64,000 nucleotides of DNA from JAGTVG01 sp963820995 (GTDB taxonomy: Bacteria; Bacteroidota; Bacteroidia; Cytophagales; Cyclobacteriaceae). The stretch is from the NCBI GenBank assembly GCA_963820995.1, contig CAWGCL010000003.1:46850-110849 (forward strand). Reading direction: 5' to 3'. Positions 18,481 to 27,711 of the stretch are shown here, piece by piece. A program made the translations under genes and the position numbers. Below the pieces are notes generated by a model, which did no database searches, was not told the DNA's origin, and was given only the letters and a program-made list of their open reading frames with translations. Within the stretch, counting starts at the first letter, position 1. The number at the start of each line of letters is the position of its first letter.

Positions 18481-20196
18481 ATGAAAATCAGAAGTATTTT
18501 TCCCGCCATTTTTTTAATTGCCTTATTGGCTTCATGTAATCAGGAGATTGAGCAGGCTGAATGGCCCAGCTTTGATTTTCAACCTAATATTTTATGGATC
18601 ACCTGTGAAGATATGAGTCCTCGTTTAGGTTGCTATGATGATCCTATCGCCAGGACACCCACTATAGATAAACTGGCCTCACAAGGTATAAGATATACTA
18701 ATGCTTATTCTATCTCGGGAGTATGTGCCCCAAGCCGGTCGGCCCTGATCACGGGAATGTATCCTACAACCATAGGATCAATGCATATGCGGACTATGAC
18801 CCGTACTTCTGCTATTGATAAGATCACAGACCCGGAATTGCTGGCTATTCCCACTTATGAAGCGGTACCGCCTCCTGAAGTCAAGTGTTTTACGGAGTAT
18901 CTTAGGGCCAAAGGTTATTATTGCTCGAACAATTCCAAAGAAGATTATCAATTCAAACGACCCATAACCGCCTGGGATGAGAGCAGCCAAAAAGCGCATT
19001 GGAAGAATCGCAGGCCCGGTCAACCCTTTTTCTCTGTATTCAATTTTACGGTAACCCATGAATCGCAAGTTTGGTCAAGGGCTGGCGATACCCTGATTAC
19101 TGATCCAAACAAGGTGGTTGTGCCTCCATATTATCCGGATAGTCCGGTTATACGAAGGGACATTGCCAGGCATTATGATAATATCGCATTAATGGATGCA
19201 CAGGTAAATGATATACTTAGTCAGCTAAAAGCGGATGGCCTGGAAGACAGCACTATTATTTTCTTTTTCAGCGATCACGGGGATGGACTTCCACGGGCAA
19301 AAAGGTGGATCTACGATTCAGGGATCAAAGTACCACTTATTATCAAATACCCGGGCATTTGGCAAGCAGGAAATGTTACCGATGAGCTGGTTAGTTTCAT
19401 AGATTTCGCACCAACAGTACTTTCATTAGCAGAAATTGAGGTACCTGATCACCTGCAGGGGCAAGCTTTTGCCGGTTCTCAAAGGGATGAACCCAGGGAT
19501 TATATTTATGCTGCCAAAGACAGGATGGACCCTGCCATGGATAACCGGCGTGCAGTACGTGACAAAAGGTATAAATACATCAGGAATTATATGCCGGACC
19601 GGCCTTATGTTCAGTTTCTGCCCTACCGGGACCAGATGGCCCTGATGCAGGAATTGTTCAGATATGAAAAGGAAGGAAAACTTGATCCGGTCCAGGCTTT
19701 GTGGTTTCAGAAAACCAAACCCATTGAGGAATTGTATGATACCTGGGAGGACCCTTATGAAGTGAATAACCTGGCCAGTGATCCAAGATCTCATGATATT
19801 CTGGAACGCTTAAGGGATGTACATCTTAAATGGAAAGAAGATACTAAGGATTGGGGACTCATTCCGGAGACAGAGTTGATCAAAGAGTTGTGGCCTCCCG
19901 ATGGCATTCAGCCCGGCACCGCAGATCCGGAATTCAATATCAAAGAAGATGCAGATCCTGGAAAACTGTTGGTTTCACTATCCTGCGCTACACCAGGATC
20001 TTCGATAGCCTATATGCTCGATGATTCGGAACACTGGTTATTATACTCAAAACCATTTGAAGTCAGCACTGAAGTCAAAGTGTCCGCGCAGGCCATCAGG
20101 ATTGGATACAAGCCCAGCGGAATAGTGATAAAGGATCCGGAGAATAAAGTAGGGCAACTGGTAAATTGGCACATGCACATATGTATTGTTAATTGA
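18481..20196 (+). CDS. Sulfatase with C-terminal chitobiase-like domain
   Basis: A 571-residue lipoprotein sulfatase (lipobox LLASC, Cys19). Residues about 34-450 are the catalytic domain: NILWITCEDMSP in place of the usual DD metal motif, GVCAPSRSALITG with Cys82 as the formylglycine precursor, and FFFSDHGDGLPRAKRWIYD, with the catalytic Lys/Arg pattern of the sulfamidase/heparan-type branch. Residues about 490-560 (SIAYMLDDSEHWLLY, FEVSTEVKVSAQAIRIGYKPS) resemble the beta-hexosaminidase C-terminal Ig-like domain that often decorates secreted glycan enzymes. It should desulfate a glycan; the substrate is not determinable here. Preceded closely by a small secreted protein gene. Confidence 0.92.
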   Translation: MKIRSIFPAIFLIALLASCNQEIEQAEWPSFDFQPNILWITCEDMSPRLGCYDDPIARTPTIDKLASQGIRYTNAYSISGVCAPSRSALITGMYPTTIGSMHMRTMTRTSAIDKITDPELLAIPTYEAVPPPEVKCFTEYLRAKGYYCSNNSKEDYQFKRPITAWDESSQKAHWKNRRPGQPFFSVFNFTVTHESQVWSRAGDTLITDPNKVVVPPYYPDSPVIRRDIARHYDNIALMDAQVNDILSQLKADGLEDSTIIFFFSDHGDGLPRAKRWIYDSGIKVPLIIKYPGIWQAGNVTDELVSFIDFAPTVLSLAEIEVPDHLQGQAFAGSQRDEPRDYIYAAKDRMDPAMDNRRAVRDKRYKYIRNYMPDRPYVQFLPYRDQMALMQELFRYEKEGKLDPVQALWFQKTKPIEELYDTWEDPYEVNNLASDPRSHDILERLRDVHLKWKEDTKDWGLIPETELIKELWPPDGIQPGTADPEFNIKEDADPGKLLVSLSCATPGSSIAYMLDDSEHWLLYSKPFEVSTEVKVSAQAIRIGYKPSGIVIKDPENKVGQLVNWHMHICIVN

Positions 20197-20318
20197 CAAT
20201 GTTATATTGCGGAAATTTATAAATATCTCCACAGTGTTATTTTTGCCTTTTTTAGAAAATTTAAATACAATATCCTTAACTTTCCTTATTATTCTGATTA
20301 TCCTTAATTTCGAGGACT

Positions 20319-22864
20319 ATGACCAACCTAACCGCCAACTTGCTGCGATAATGTTTACTGACATTGTCGGGTATACCAGAATGATGGGGAAAGATTCCGA
20401 GAAAGCGCTTAGTCTGGTCCATCAAAAATAAAGAAATTCAGAAATCACTTGTTGAGAACATAATGGAAAGTGGCTTAAGGAAATGGGTGACGGGGCGCTA
20501 GCCCAATTTTCTACAGCAATAGATGCTGTTAATTGTGCCATTGAGATCCAGAAGAAGGCCGGAGAAGAATTTGACGGAGAGCTGAGGATTGGAATTCACC
20601 TTGGGGATATCACTTTTGAAGACAATGATGTGTATGGAGATGGAGTAAATGTTGCTTCAAGGCTGGAATCCATCACTGTCCCAGGAGGGATATATATATC
20701 AGATTCAGTAGAAAAAGCCATAAGGGGCTACAGATGTTAAGACTACCTTAATTGGGGAAAAGAACTTGAAAAATGTTGATTATAGCGTCAGGATATTTGC
20801 CTTGCAAGGAACGGGACTTCCGACTTGCTGATATCGAAGAAAAGCCACAAATATCAGAAGAAATTTTATCGGAACTCAAACGCCGCGGTGTATTTCGTGT
20901 TGCTACGGTCTATTTGGCCTTGTCATTTTCTATTGATACTATTGATTGACAGAGTACAGCCCATGTTTGGATATCCTGATTGGATGAATACCATCATATA
21001 TATCGCCCTGGCTTTATTTTATTCTCCTGGCAATATATTTCGCATGGAATTATGAGAAGAGCCCGGAAGGTTTCGTGCGAACGACCTCAAAGCAATCCAT
21101 GGAGAATCCACTTAAGCCAAGTCAACGGAAACCTTTAACCAGTCGTTTTATAATTGCAGGGCTTTTGGCTGTGATCCTGTTTATGTACGTTTATCCCGAT
21201 TACCTTACTGGAAATTCGACGATCAAAGAAAGCATACCGCAATTCAGGAAGAAGTCCATAGCCGTCTTACCCTTTAAAAATTTAAGTAACAGCGATGAAA
21301 ACCTGTATTTTTCCGATGGTGTAATGGAGGCCATCCTCAATAATCTGTCAATGATCCGGGATTTAAAGGTTGTTTCCCGTACTTCGGTGGAAAAATACAG
21401 GGATCAGAATATTGGGATTAAGGAGATTGCCCGGGAACTGGAAGTGGCCAATATATTGGAAGGAAGTGTGCAAAGAGTGGGAGAGGATGTAAGAATTACA
21501 GTGCAGCTAATATCTGCTGAAAATGATGAACACATATGGGCTAACAATTATGACCGCCAATTAACAGATATATTTGAAATTCAAAGTGAGATAGCCCAGA
21601 CTATTGCTGAAAATCTTGAGGTGATCATGACCATGGAAGAGCAAGAATTGATACTGAATGCGCCAACTTCAAATATGAAGGCTTATGAATTATTTCTAAA
21701 AACTGTTTATAAGGAAGCAAATTCTGAAGAAGAGGTTTTAAATGCAATTGAAATGATTGATCAGGTAATTGATCTTGATCCTGAATTTGCGCTTGCATAT
21801 GCAATAAAGGGAAAATTGTGTGCAGGATTAGCTTTTTATGGTTATTCAAGAACCATATGGTACGATTCAGCTATGACCTTGTTAAATATAGCAATTACTA
21901 AAAATCCGAGAGAATGGCAGCCTTATTTTGGCAAAGGCTTGATACATGGTGTTGTCCATAACGAAAGTGAAGCTTTAAAGAATTTGAGAAAGACCATTGA
22001 ATTAAATCCAAACAATCCCAGGGCTCATCAATTGATTGGGGAAATATGCTTTGAGACAGAAAAATTATAATGAGGCTATAGAAAGCCTTCTAAAATCAGC
22101 TTCCTTGATCGGAAAAGAAAATGACCAGTCAGAGCAAAATTTGCGGTTTGGTTATTTCCTTACCAATCTCGATTTTGAGCAATCCTGTGACAGCTTCAAG
22201 AAATTCTATGATTCTAATCCTGAGGATTACAACGTTATTCAAGCAACTGGTTAATTGTGCTCGTTATTATAATGATCATGAAAATGCTCTTAAATATGCC
22301 AAGGAAATGATCCGGCTAAGACCTGATTTAATAAATGCTAAAAACACCCTGGCCTATTCTTACTTATGTTTAAAGCAATTTGACGAAGCTGAAAAATATT
22401 ATCGTGAAATGACGAGCACGTCAGATCAGTTTGAAAGTCGATTACATGATCTACCCTTTCGCCCACAGGTTGGGATATGCTATGTTAATGAATGGTAAAG
22501 AGGAAGGGTTATCAATTATGGAAGCTTACAGAGATACATTAATATCTACTATCCAAAGGAAGGAAATTAAAACCTATGGCATGGGTGAATATTATGATCT
22601 GGGAACCATTTATGCCTCCTTAAATAATAAAGGGCAGGCCATCGAATGGTTAAGAAAGGCTAAAGATAAGGAAATGGAAGGTGCATTTTTCAGAATGGAT
22701 TATCTGAACGCCGATCCTATGCTGGATAACCTCGGCAAGAACCGGAATTTCAGAAGATGTTAGCGGATAAGATGGAAGAAAGTGAAAGAGTAAGGCAAAT
22801 TTTTTACGAGAAACTAGCCCTGTATCACGCTAATAATGAATTGAAGTGGTTATCCCGCAGGTAA
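20319..22864 (+). pseudogene. Adenylate cyclase-TolB-TPR protein, multiply frameshifted
   Basis: Conceptual joining of frames gives one protein of about 840 residues. It starts MTN, has a class III nucleotide cyclase domain (IMFTDIVGYTRMMG, EMGDGALAQF, DVYGDGVNVASRLE), one or two membrane helices, a TolB-like domain (IAVLPFKNLS, DGVMEAILNNLS, ILEGSVQRVG) and C-terminal TPRs, ending KWLSRR at 22862-22864. The order matches the cyclase-TPR proteins common in Bacteroidota. The frame breaks about eleven times, near 20327, 20428, 20458, 20731, 20828, 20935, 21022, 22045, 22245, 22440 and 22747. The longest intact piece is 21075-22070 (TolB plus first TPRs). No independent nonsense mutation was seen, so this is either a young pseudogene or a stretch with indel errors. 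It would make cAMP if intact. Confidence 0.85.
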
Positions 22865-23779
22865 AGAAAAGGCCTTTTAAGGCTTTTCGCATTAATAATT
22901 ATTTTCCCTTTCTCATAATCCCTGATCTTAGCCTTCAGAAAATCGTAAAAAGGTTCGCAGAACTCCTTTCGTTTCAGTCCGTATTCCACAATGGTCTTCA
23001 GGTAATCAAGTTTATTACCAATGTCATACCGGACCCCTTCTATGATAGAGGCCATAACGGGTTCCCTTTTTGTCAGGTACATCAGGGCATCGGTCAACTG
23101 GATCTCATTATTCTTGCCCCTTGGTGTATTTTCAAGAGCCTTGTAGATATCAGGCGTGAGGATATACCTTCCGGCTATTGCCAGGTCGGAGGGAGCTTCA
23201 TCAATGCCAGGTTTTTCAACAAACTCACTGATATCCAGGATCGTATCACTAATTTTTTTACCGCCAACGATCCCGTATCTTGAGACTTTATCTTTTGGTA
23301 CCCGTTCTACGGCCACAATTGAGCTTCGGTACTGGGCGTAAGCATCAATAAGCTGTTGGGTTACAGGCATAACCGAATCTATAATGGTATCGCCCAGCAA
23401 AACAGCAAATGGCTCATTGCCGGTATGAAACCTGGCGTAATATATGGCGTCGCCCAGTCCGTTGATTTCTTTTTGCCGGATATAGTGAATATTAGCCATT
23501 TCAGCGAGATGCCGGATTTCATTAAACAATCCGTTTTTATCATCTTCTTCCAGCCTGGCTTCCAGTTCCGGGTTTCTGTCAAAATGATCTTCAATAGCCC
23601 GCTTTGCCTTTTCCTGATATGATCAGAATATCCTCTATACCGGAATCAACCGCTTCCTGTACAACGAACTGGATCGTAGGTGTATCAATAATAGGAAGCA
23701 TTTCCTTGGGCTGGGCCTTGGTCGCTGGAAGGAATCTCGTCCCTAATCCGGCTGCGGGTATTACTGCTTTCTTAATCAT
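22825..23779 (-). CDS. galU: GalU-like UTP-sugar-1-phosphate uridylyltransferase, frameshifted
   Basis: Closest in pattern to GalU (UTP + glucose-1-P to UDP-glucose + PPi). The N-terminus has KKAVIPAAGLGTRFLPATKA and KEMLPIIDTPTIQFVVQEA; the remainder has GLGDAIYYA, VLLGDTIID, YGIVGG, ISEFVEKP and NEIQLTDAL. An extra base around 23598-23602 (minus strand reads GGCAAAGCGGGC) breaks the frame after residue about 58; removing one G restores FDRNPELEARLEEDDKNG and the rest. As written the second part runs to 22825, about 20 residues longer than usual and through a terminator-like hairpin; loss of one base at 22902-22905 would place the stop at 22899-22901. It abuts the glucuronokinase gene by one base, so the sugar may be glucuronate-1-P. 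Two homopolymer-type indels suggest sequence error or recent decay. Confidence 0.85.
22866..22889. terminator. Bidirectional terminator between cyclase and galU
   Basis: AAAAGGCCTTTTAAGGCTTTT forms a short hairpin (AAAGCC-type arms with a one-base bulge) flanked by T-runs on both strands. It lies just past the reconstructed cyclase stop (22862-22864) and, on the minus strand, just past a galU stop that appears if one A is removed from the run complementary to 22902-22905. The position between convergent genes supports termination on both strands. Confidence 0.55.
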
Positions 23780-23780
23780 C

Positions 23781-24776
23781 TTAAAAAATATGTGGTTTAA
23801 TTACTCTTGCATTTATTGCTTTCAATTCTATAATGAGTTTTTTCAGCATATCGTCATCTTTATATATGCCAATGATTGATCCTCCGGAACCTGTAAATTT
23901 GGCTGAGGCACCGCATTTCCGTGCGGTTTGAACCAGTTCCAGGTTGCTGTCGCTTATATTCATCGCCTTTTGCCGCTCATCGAAATTTTCATTCATCAAC
24001 TCAGAGAGTCGCTTATAATCACGCTTCATAATCACCTCTTTGCCCTCTTCCGCCAAAGCGGCAATTCTGTTTAAAGAATTTAATGCTCTTTCATCTCCCT
24101 TCTCATACCTGGCCTTCAAATCGTTAAAAATCGCTCCTGAGACTTTTCCAAGATTTGTTTTATAGGCGATATAGAGCCTGGGCAATAACCTGGGATCCAG
24201 TTTTTCATATTTGCCAAATCCCTTTTTCTCAAGGTTTTTGCGTTCGAAATCCATATACACACAGCCTTCATATACCTGGATTACCCTGTCCTGGAGGCCT
24301 GCGTTTATACCCAGTTCCTCCACCTCAGTTGCCAGGATGATACTCGGTAATAATTCTTCAGGGATGGATACATTGTAAAATGACATTAAGGCCCTGAAGG
24401 TGGCAGTTATGATAGCAGATGATCCGGCCAATCCTACTTGTCGTGGAATGGAGGAATGATACCGTACCGTAAAATTTTTTCCGTTTAATTTGATATCGTT
24501 CTCCAAACAATACTCCGCAAATTTTTTAATTGAAGCCTTTACCAGTCTGGATGCCCCATAATAACCGGTCAAATTTACTGATTCAACAAGGTCATGGATA
24601 TTTTTGTAGATATTCAAATCCTGGTCTATCGGTTCGATATGTAACTCCGGAGTCTCGTATAGTGAAATATGAGCTCCGAAGTTCCTGACTATGATTGATA
24701 TGGTTTTACCAAAATATCCGTCTGAAGGATTTCCCAGCAGACCTGCACGTGCAAATGCTCTTGTTTCAATGATCAT
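23781..24776 (-). CDS. GHMP kinase, glucuronokinase-like
   Basis: A 331-residue GHMP-family sugar kinase. It begins RAFARAGLLGNPSDGYFGKT, contains the ATP loop IPRQVGLAGSSAIITA and a third motif KFTGSGGSIIGIY. These, with ELGINAGLQDRVIQVYEG and ELMNENFDERQKA, look remarkably like plant glucuronokinase (D-glucuronate + ATP to glucuronate-1-phosphate) rather than bacterial galactokinase or mevalonate kinase. The following gene is a GalU-type uridylyltransferase one base away, which would complete a route to UDP-glucuronate. Upstream, 16 bases away, is an MscS channel. Specificity is inferred from remembered family motifs and context; other uronic or heptose kinases remain possible. Confidence 0.82.
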   Translation of the reverse strand: MIIETRAFARAGLLGNPSDGYFGKTISIIVRNFGAHISLYETPELHIEPIDQDLNIYKNIHDLVESVNLTGYYGASRLVKASIKKFAEYCLENDIKLNGKNFTVRYHSSIPRQVGLAGSSAIITATFRALMSFYNVSIPEELLPSIILATEVEELGINAGLQDRVIQVYEGCVYMDFERKNLEKKGFGKYEKLDPRLLPRLYIAYKTNLGKVSGAIFNDLKARYEKGDERALNSLNRIAALAEEGKEVIMKRDYKRLSELMNENFDERQKAMNISDSNLELVQTARKCGASAKFTGSGGSIIGIYKDDDMLKKLIIELKAINARVIKPHIF

Positions 24777-24792
24777 CCGCGGGGATTTTTTA

Positions 24793-25644
24793 TTATTTTC
24801 TCAATAATGCTTCAGCTTCTTTGTTAAAGCTTAAAGTTGTTTGTGGGAATGGGATATTTATTCCTTCCTTATCAAAGGTCACTTTGATTTTTTCCTGAAG
24901 ATCGAAAAACACAGTCCAATACTCCGGATTATTGACCCATACCCTTAATGAAATGATCACTGCACTATCTGCCATAGACAACACAACAACTTGAGGTTCC
25001 GGTTCATTTAAGATCATGCTATTGGAAGCTATTATATCCGAGATCACTTTCTTGGCTTTGGAAATATCGTCTTCATAGCCTATGGAAGCATCTATCACCA
25101 GGCGCCTGGTATCCTGGGCAGAAAAATTGACAATGGTAGAAGCAGCCAATTGACCGTTTGGGATATATACGACCTGGTTATCAGGCGAATGAAGTACCGT
25201 ATTAAAGATTCCGATCTGGTAAACGGTTCCCATCTCGCCCGCTGCTTTAATGAAATGGCCCTTCTCAAATGGTTTAACAGTTAATAAGATCACTCCCCCG
25301 GCGAAATTGGCCAGACTGCCTTGTAGTGCCAGGCCAATGGCAAGACCAGCTGAACCGAGGATGGCAAGAAAAGACGATGTGGCCACACCTAAAATTCCGA
25401 TGATAGGGATCAATACCATCACCTTTAAGGTTATGTTAATCAACATGGTCAGGAAAGGACGAAGAGATTCATCCATCTCTCTTTTCTTCATTATTTTATT
25501 CAGGAAACTAGTAAATCTATTAATGATCCAGAATCCCACAATAAGCAATACTATAGCAAGCATAAATTTGCCGCCAAATTGAATCAACATGTCCTGGGTG
25601 GAGTCCCAGTATTGTTCCAGTTTGCTCAATTCAAGTTCTTCCAT
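24793..25644 (-). CDS. mscS: MscS-type mechanosensitive channel
   Basis: A 283-residue small-conductance mechanosensitive channel, about the length of E. coli MscS (286). Three membrane helices span roughly residues 20-45, 65-90 and 95-125; the pore helix has the Ala/Gly pattern LAILGSAGLAIGLALQGSLANFAGG. The beta domain follows (VKPFEKGHFIKAAGEMGTVYQIGIFNT) and the alpha/beta C-terminal domain ends INIPFPQTTL, both hallmark MscS motifs. It releases solutes on hypo-osmotic shock. It is the first gene of a probable three-gene group with the sugar kinase and galU, with spacers of 16 and 1 bases. Confidence 0.93.
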   Translation of the reverse strand: MEELELSKLEQYWDSTQDMLIQFGGKFMLAIVLLIVGFWIINRFTSFLNKIMKKREMDESLRPFLTMLINITLKVMVLIPIIGILGVATSSFLAILGSAGLAIGLALQGSLANFAGGVILLTVKPFEKGHFIKAAGEMGTVYQIGIFNTVLHSPDNQVVYIPNGQLAASTIVNFSAQDTRRLVIDASIGYEDDISKAKKVISDIIASNSMILNEPEPQVVVLSMADSAVIISLRVWVNNPEYWTVFFDLQEKIKVTFDKEGINIPFPQTTLSFNKEAEALLRK

Positions 25645-25785
25645 AACAGTGTCAATATTTAGGTTTTAAGGTTAATTGTTAATTAAATCGATCTTGCGAA
25701 AATACTGCCTTAATTATAATCAAACAATTAATAAATAGGTTTACTTGCTGGAATTAATGAACTATATTTCGTTTTTGATAATAAG

Positions 25786-26366
25786 ATGCAAATGTCATTC
25801 TTTGACGATATATCCGGGAAATTATTTCCTGCCAATAAAAAGGTAGGTATTCATGAAGTGCTTACCAGGGATCAGAAGTTTATGAAATCAAGTATATGGA
25901 ATGGACCAAGGGGGAAGCATTCAAAAATCTGAAAAAAGATCTGCTGAAATCATGGGAATTGAAATTAAAGGAATTGGACCCACCTCTGGATATGATGACC
26001 TATACTTCGGATTATGCCAATGGGTTTACACTATATCCTGATTCCGGAGGAGATAGTTATTCCCTCAGCCATTTAATGGAGTATTTAAAGGAAAAATTAA
26101 TGGATGCTTCTTACCGGCCAGTGCATTTAGTTCGAAAAATGGATGAGAAAAATGAAGTTATCGAAACCCTTGAGAAATATTACTTAAAGCCTCCTCTTTC
26201 AAACGAGGTACCGATTAACCAGATGTACGGAAATGTTGAAATTGAAGTGTTAAAACACAGTAAGGAAGAGAAAAGATTAAAGTTCCTGGTTTCTGTTTAT
26301 TCAGACAGAAATTATACAAAACCATGGGAAATAAATGAATTAATGTATTTTTTATTTGAAGATTGA
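25786..26366 (+). CDS. Unknown protein, probable frameshift after codon 30
   Basis: The uninterrupted frame is 25896-26366 (156 residues, MEWTKGEAFKN to MYFLFED). An ATG at 25786 opens a second frame (MQMSFFDDISGKLFPANKK to TRDQKF) that leads toward it, with no stop until after the two overlap. One inserted base near 25872-25886 would join them into about 193 residues. The protein is acidic-to-neutral, soluble, without signal peptide; it includes YTSDYANGFTLYPDSGGDSYSLSHLMEYLKE, and a paired AT-strand end. I do not recognise the family. Whether translation begins at 25786 depends on the indel being an error. Confidence 0.6.
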
Positions 26367-26410
26367 TATTGATTCATAATTTTTAAACCCTTCGAACGTA
26401 TATTAATTAG

Positions 26411-26782
26411 ATGAAAAACATGAGAGCCATGAAAAGATATATTTTACTAAGCATTTTAATGACAATCTTTTTCCTGAATGCCTCCGGCCAGGGTTTTATG
26501 AAAACTTCACTGGAGATCACCATCCGCGACCGTTTAGGTAATACTGTTGAAGGAGTTAAGGTGAAATTGTATAAAACATATGAAGATTTTCAAAGTGACA
26601 TCGACTTCATTCAGGAACCTATGGAGACAAATGCAAAAGGAAAAGTTGTTTTTAAGGATCTGGAATCCATACCTTATTATATTAGCGCGGTAAAGGGCGA
26701 TAACAATAATTACGGGGATGGGGAGATGGTTGATACCCTGATAGGCAACCGGAAAAACAAAGTCACTATTATCATTCGTTAG
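26411..26782 (+). CDS. Small secreted protein with Cna-B-like fold
   Basis: A 123-residue protein with a Sec signal peptide ending ASGQG near residue 28. The mature part looks like a single CarboxypepD_reg/Cna-B-like beta-sandwich: LEITIRDRLGNTVEGVKVKLYKTYEDF, then TNAKGKVVFKDLES, and IIIR at the C-terminus. Proteins of this form are frequent in Bacteroidota and are of unknown role. The first of three in-frame ATG codons was chosen; the later two (codons 4 and 7) would also keep the signal peptide. Convergent with a universal stress protein gene. Confidence 0.65.
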   Translation: MKNMRAMKRYILLSILMTIFFLNASGQGFMKTSLEITIRDRLGNTVEGVKVKLYKTYEDFQSDIDFIQEPMETNAKGKVVFKDLESIPYYISAVKGDNNNYGDGEMVDTLIGNRKNKVTIIIR

Positions 26783-26855
26783 CGAAATTGTAAAATACTT
26801 CTGTTTTGACGTGGTCCGCAAAAAACTCTGAAAATAGTCCGGGATTCTGATTTTT

Positions 26856-27701
26856 TTATCGATGAGCAATCAATAATGGGATCCTCTGGTTTTCAATGAT
26901 CCGCCTGGCCACACTGGGAATGATCAGGTTTGAGATGGTGCTTCTTCCATAAGCTCCCATTGTGACCAGTGGATTTTCCACGCTTTCCGCAAAATTCAAT
27001 ATTTCTTTTGAAGTGCTATAACCAGTTAATAATTGCAATCCCACATTTCTAAAATGTTCCTTTACCAGTTCCATGAGTAATTTTTCATTGCTTATCTCTT
27101 CATCAGCACTTGGTGAAACGGTAAGAATGGTGGTTACTTTATCCTTTACAGCAAAATCAAAAAGGTTGCTGAAGGCCCGGATGGCAAAAACAGAAGATTC
27201 TTTTCCATCGTAGGTCAGGATAATATTTTTAATTGGCTGTATATTTTCCGGCAGGATCATAACAGGACAACGGCTTCCTTTCAGGATCTGATATAATAGG
27301 GAGGTGTCTTTCTTCCCGGTTACGTGATTGAAGAAGATTTCATAACTGAGGATGAGCAAATCAGCGTAGGTTGTTTGCTTGATCAACTCATGAGCTGTGA
27401 TCTTGAAATTATTGTAGATCTGATACCTGATCTTGGCATTTTTCACACCCTTTTCAAAAGACGAAATAACCTCGGCTTTTTTACTGTCTTCCTCAGACAA
27501 ATGATCAATATCCCCGGGGTGGTTATCGACCATGGAAGCTGTTTTTACAAAGCCACTTACCTTAGTGGTATATGCCAGATCTTTTACCACGAAGGCAATA
27601 AACAGGTGATCCGACAATTTTGGCAAAAAATCGTTGGCTACCGTAACGATGTCGTCTACAAATGATGATTTTTCTTCTAATGCAACTAATATTTTTGCCA
27701 T
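26856..27701 (-). CDS. Universal stress protein, tandem UspA
   Basis: A 281-residue cytoplasmic protein with two UspA domains. The N-terminal half starts MAKILVALEEKSSFVDDI, lacking a clear nucleotide loop; the C-terminal half has IILTYDGKESSVFAIRAF and the loop MGAYGRSTISNLIIPSVARRI, a diverged form of the ATP-binding G-2x-G-9x-G(S/T) motif. It is 10 bases from the preceding universal stress protein gene and probably co-expressed with it. Tandem Usp proteins bind nucleotides and contribute to stress survival; specific partners are unknown. Confidence 0.88.
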   Translation of the reverse strand: MAKILVALEEKSSFVDDIVTVANDFLPKLSDHLFIAFVVKDLAYTTKVSGFVKTASMVDNHPGDIDHLSEEDSKKAEVISSFEKGVKNAKIRYQIYNNFKITAHELIKQTTYADLLILSYEIFFNHVTGKKDTSLLYQILKGSRCPVMILPENIQPIKNIILTYDGKESSVFAIRAFSNLFDFAVKDKVTTILTVSPSADEEISNEKLLMELVKEHFRNVGLQLLTGYSTSKEILNFAESVENPLVTMGAYGRSTISNLIIPSVARRIIENQRIPLLIAHR

Positions 27702-27711
27702 TTCCTTCTTC

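Noticed and set aside
21075..22070. Treating the TolB/TPR segment as a separate intact gene
   Set aside because: Flanking frames encode the matching cyclase domain before it and further TPRs after it, so it is one part of a larger broken gene.
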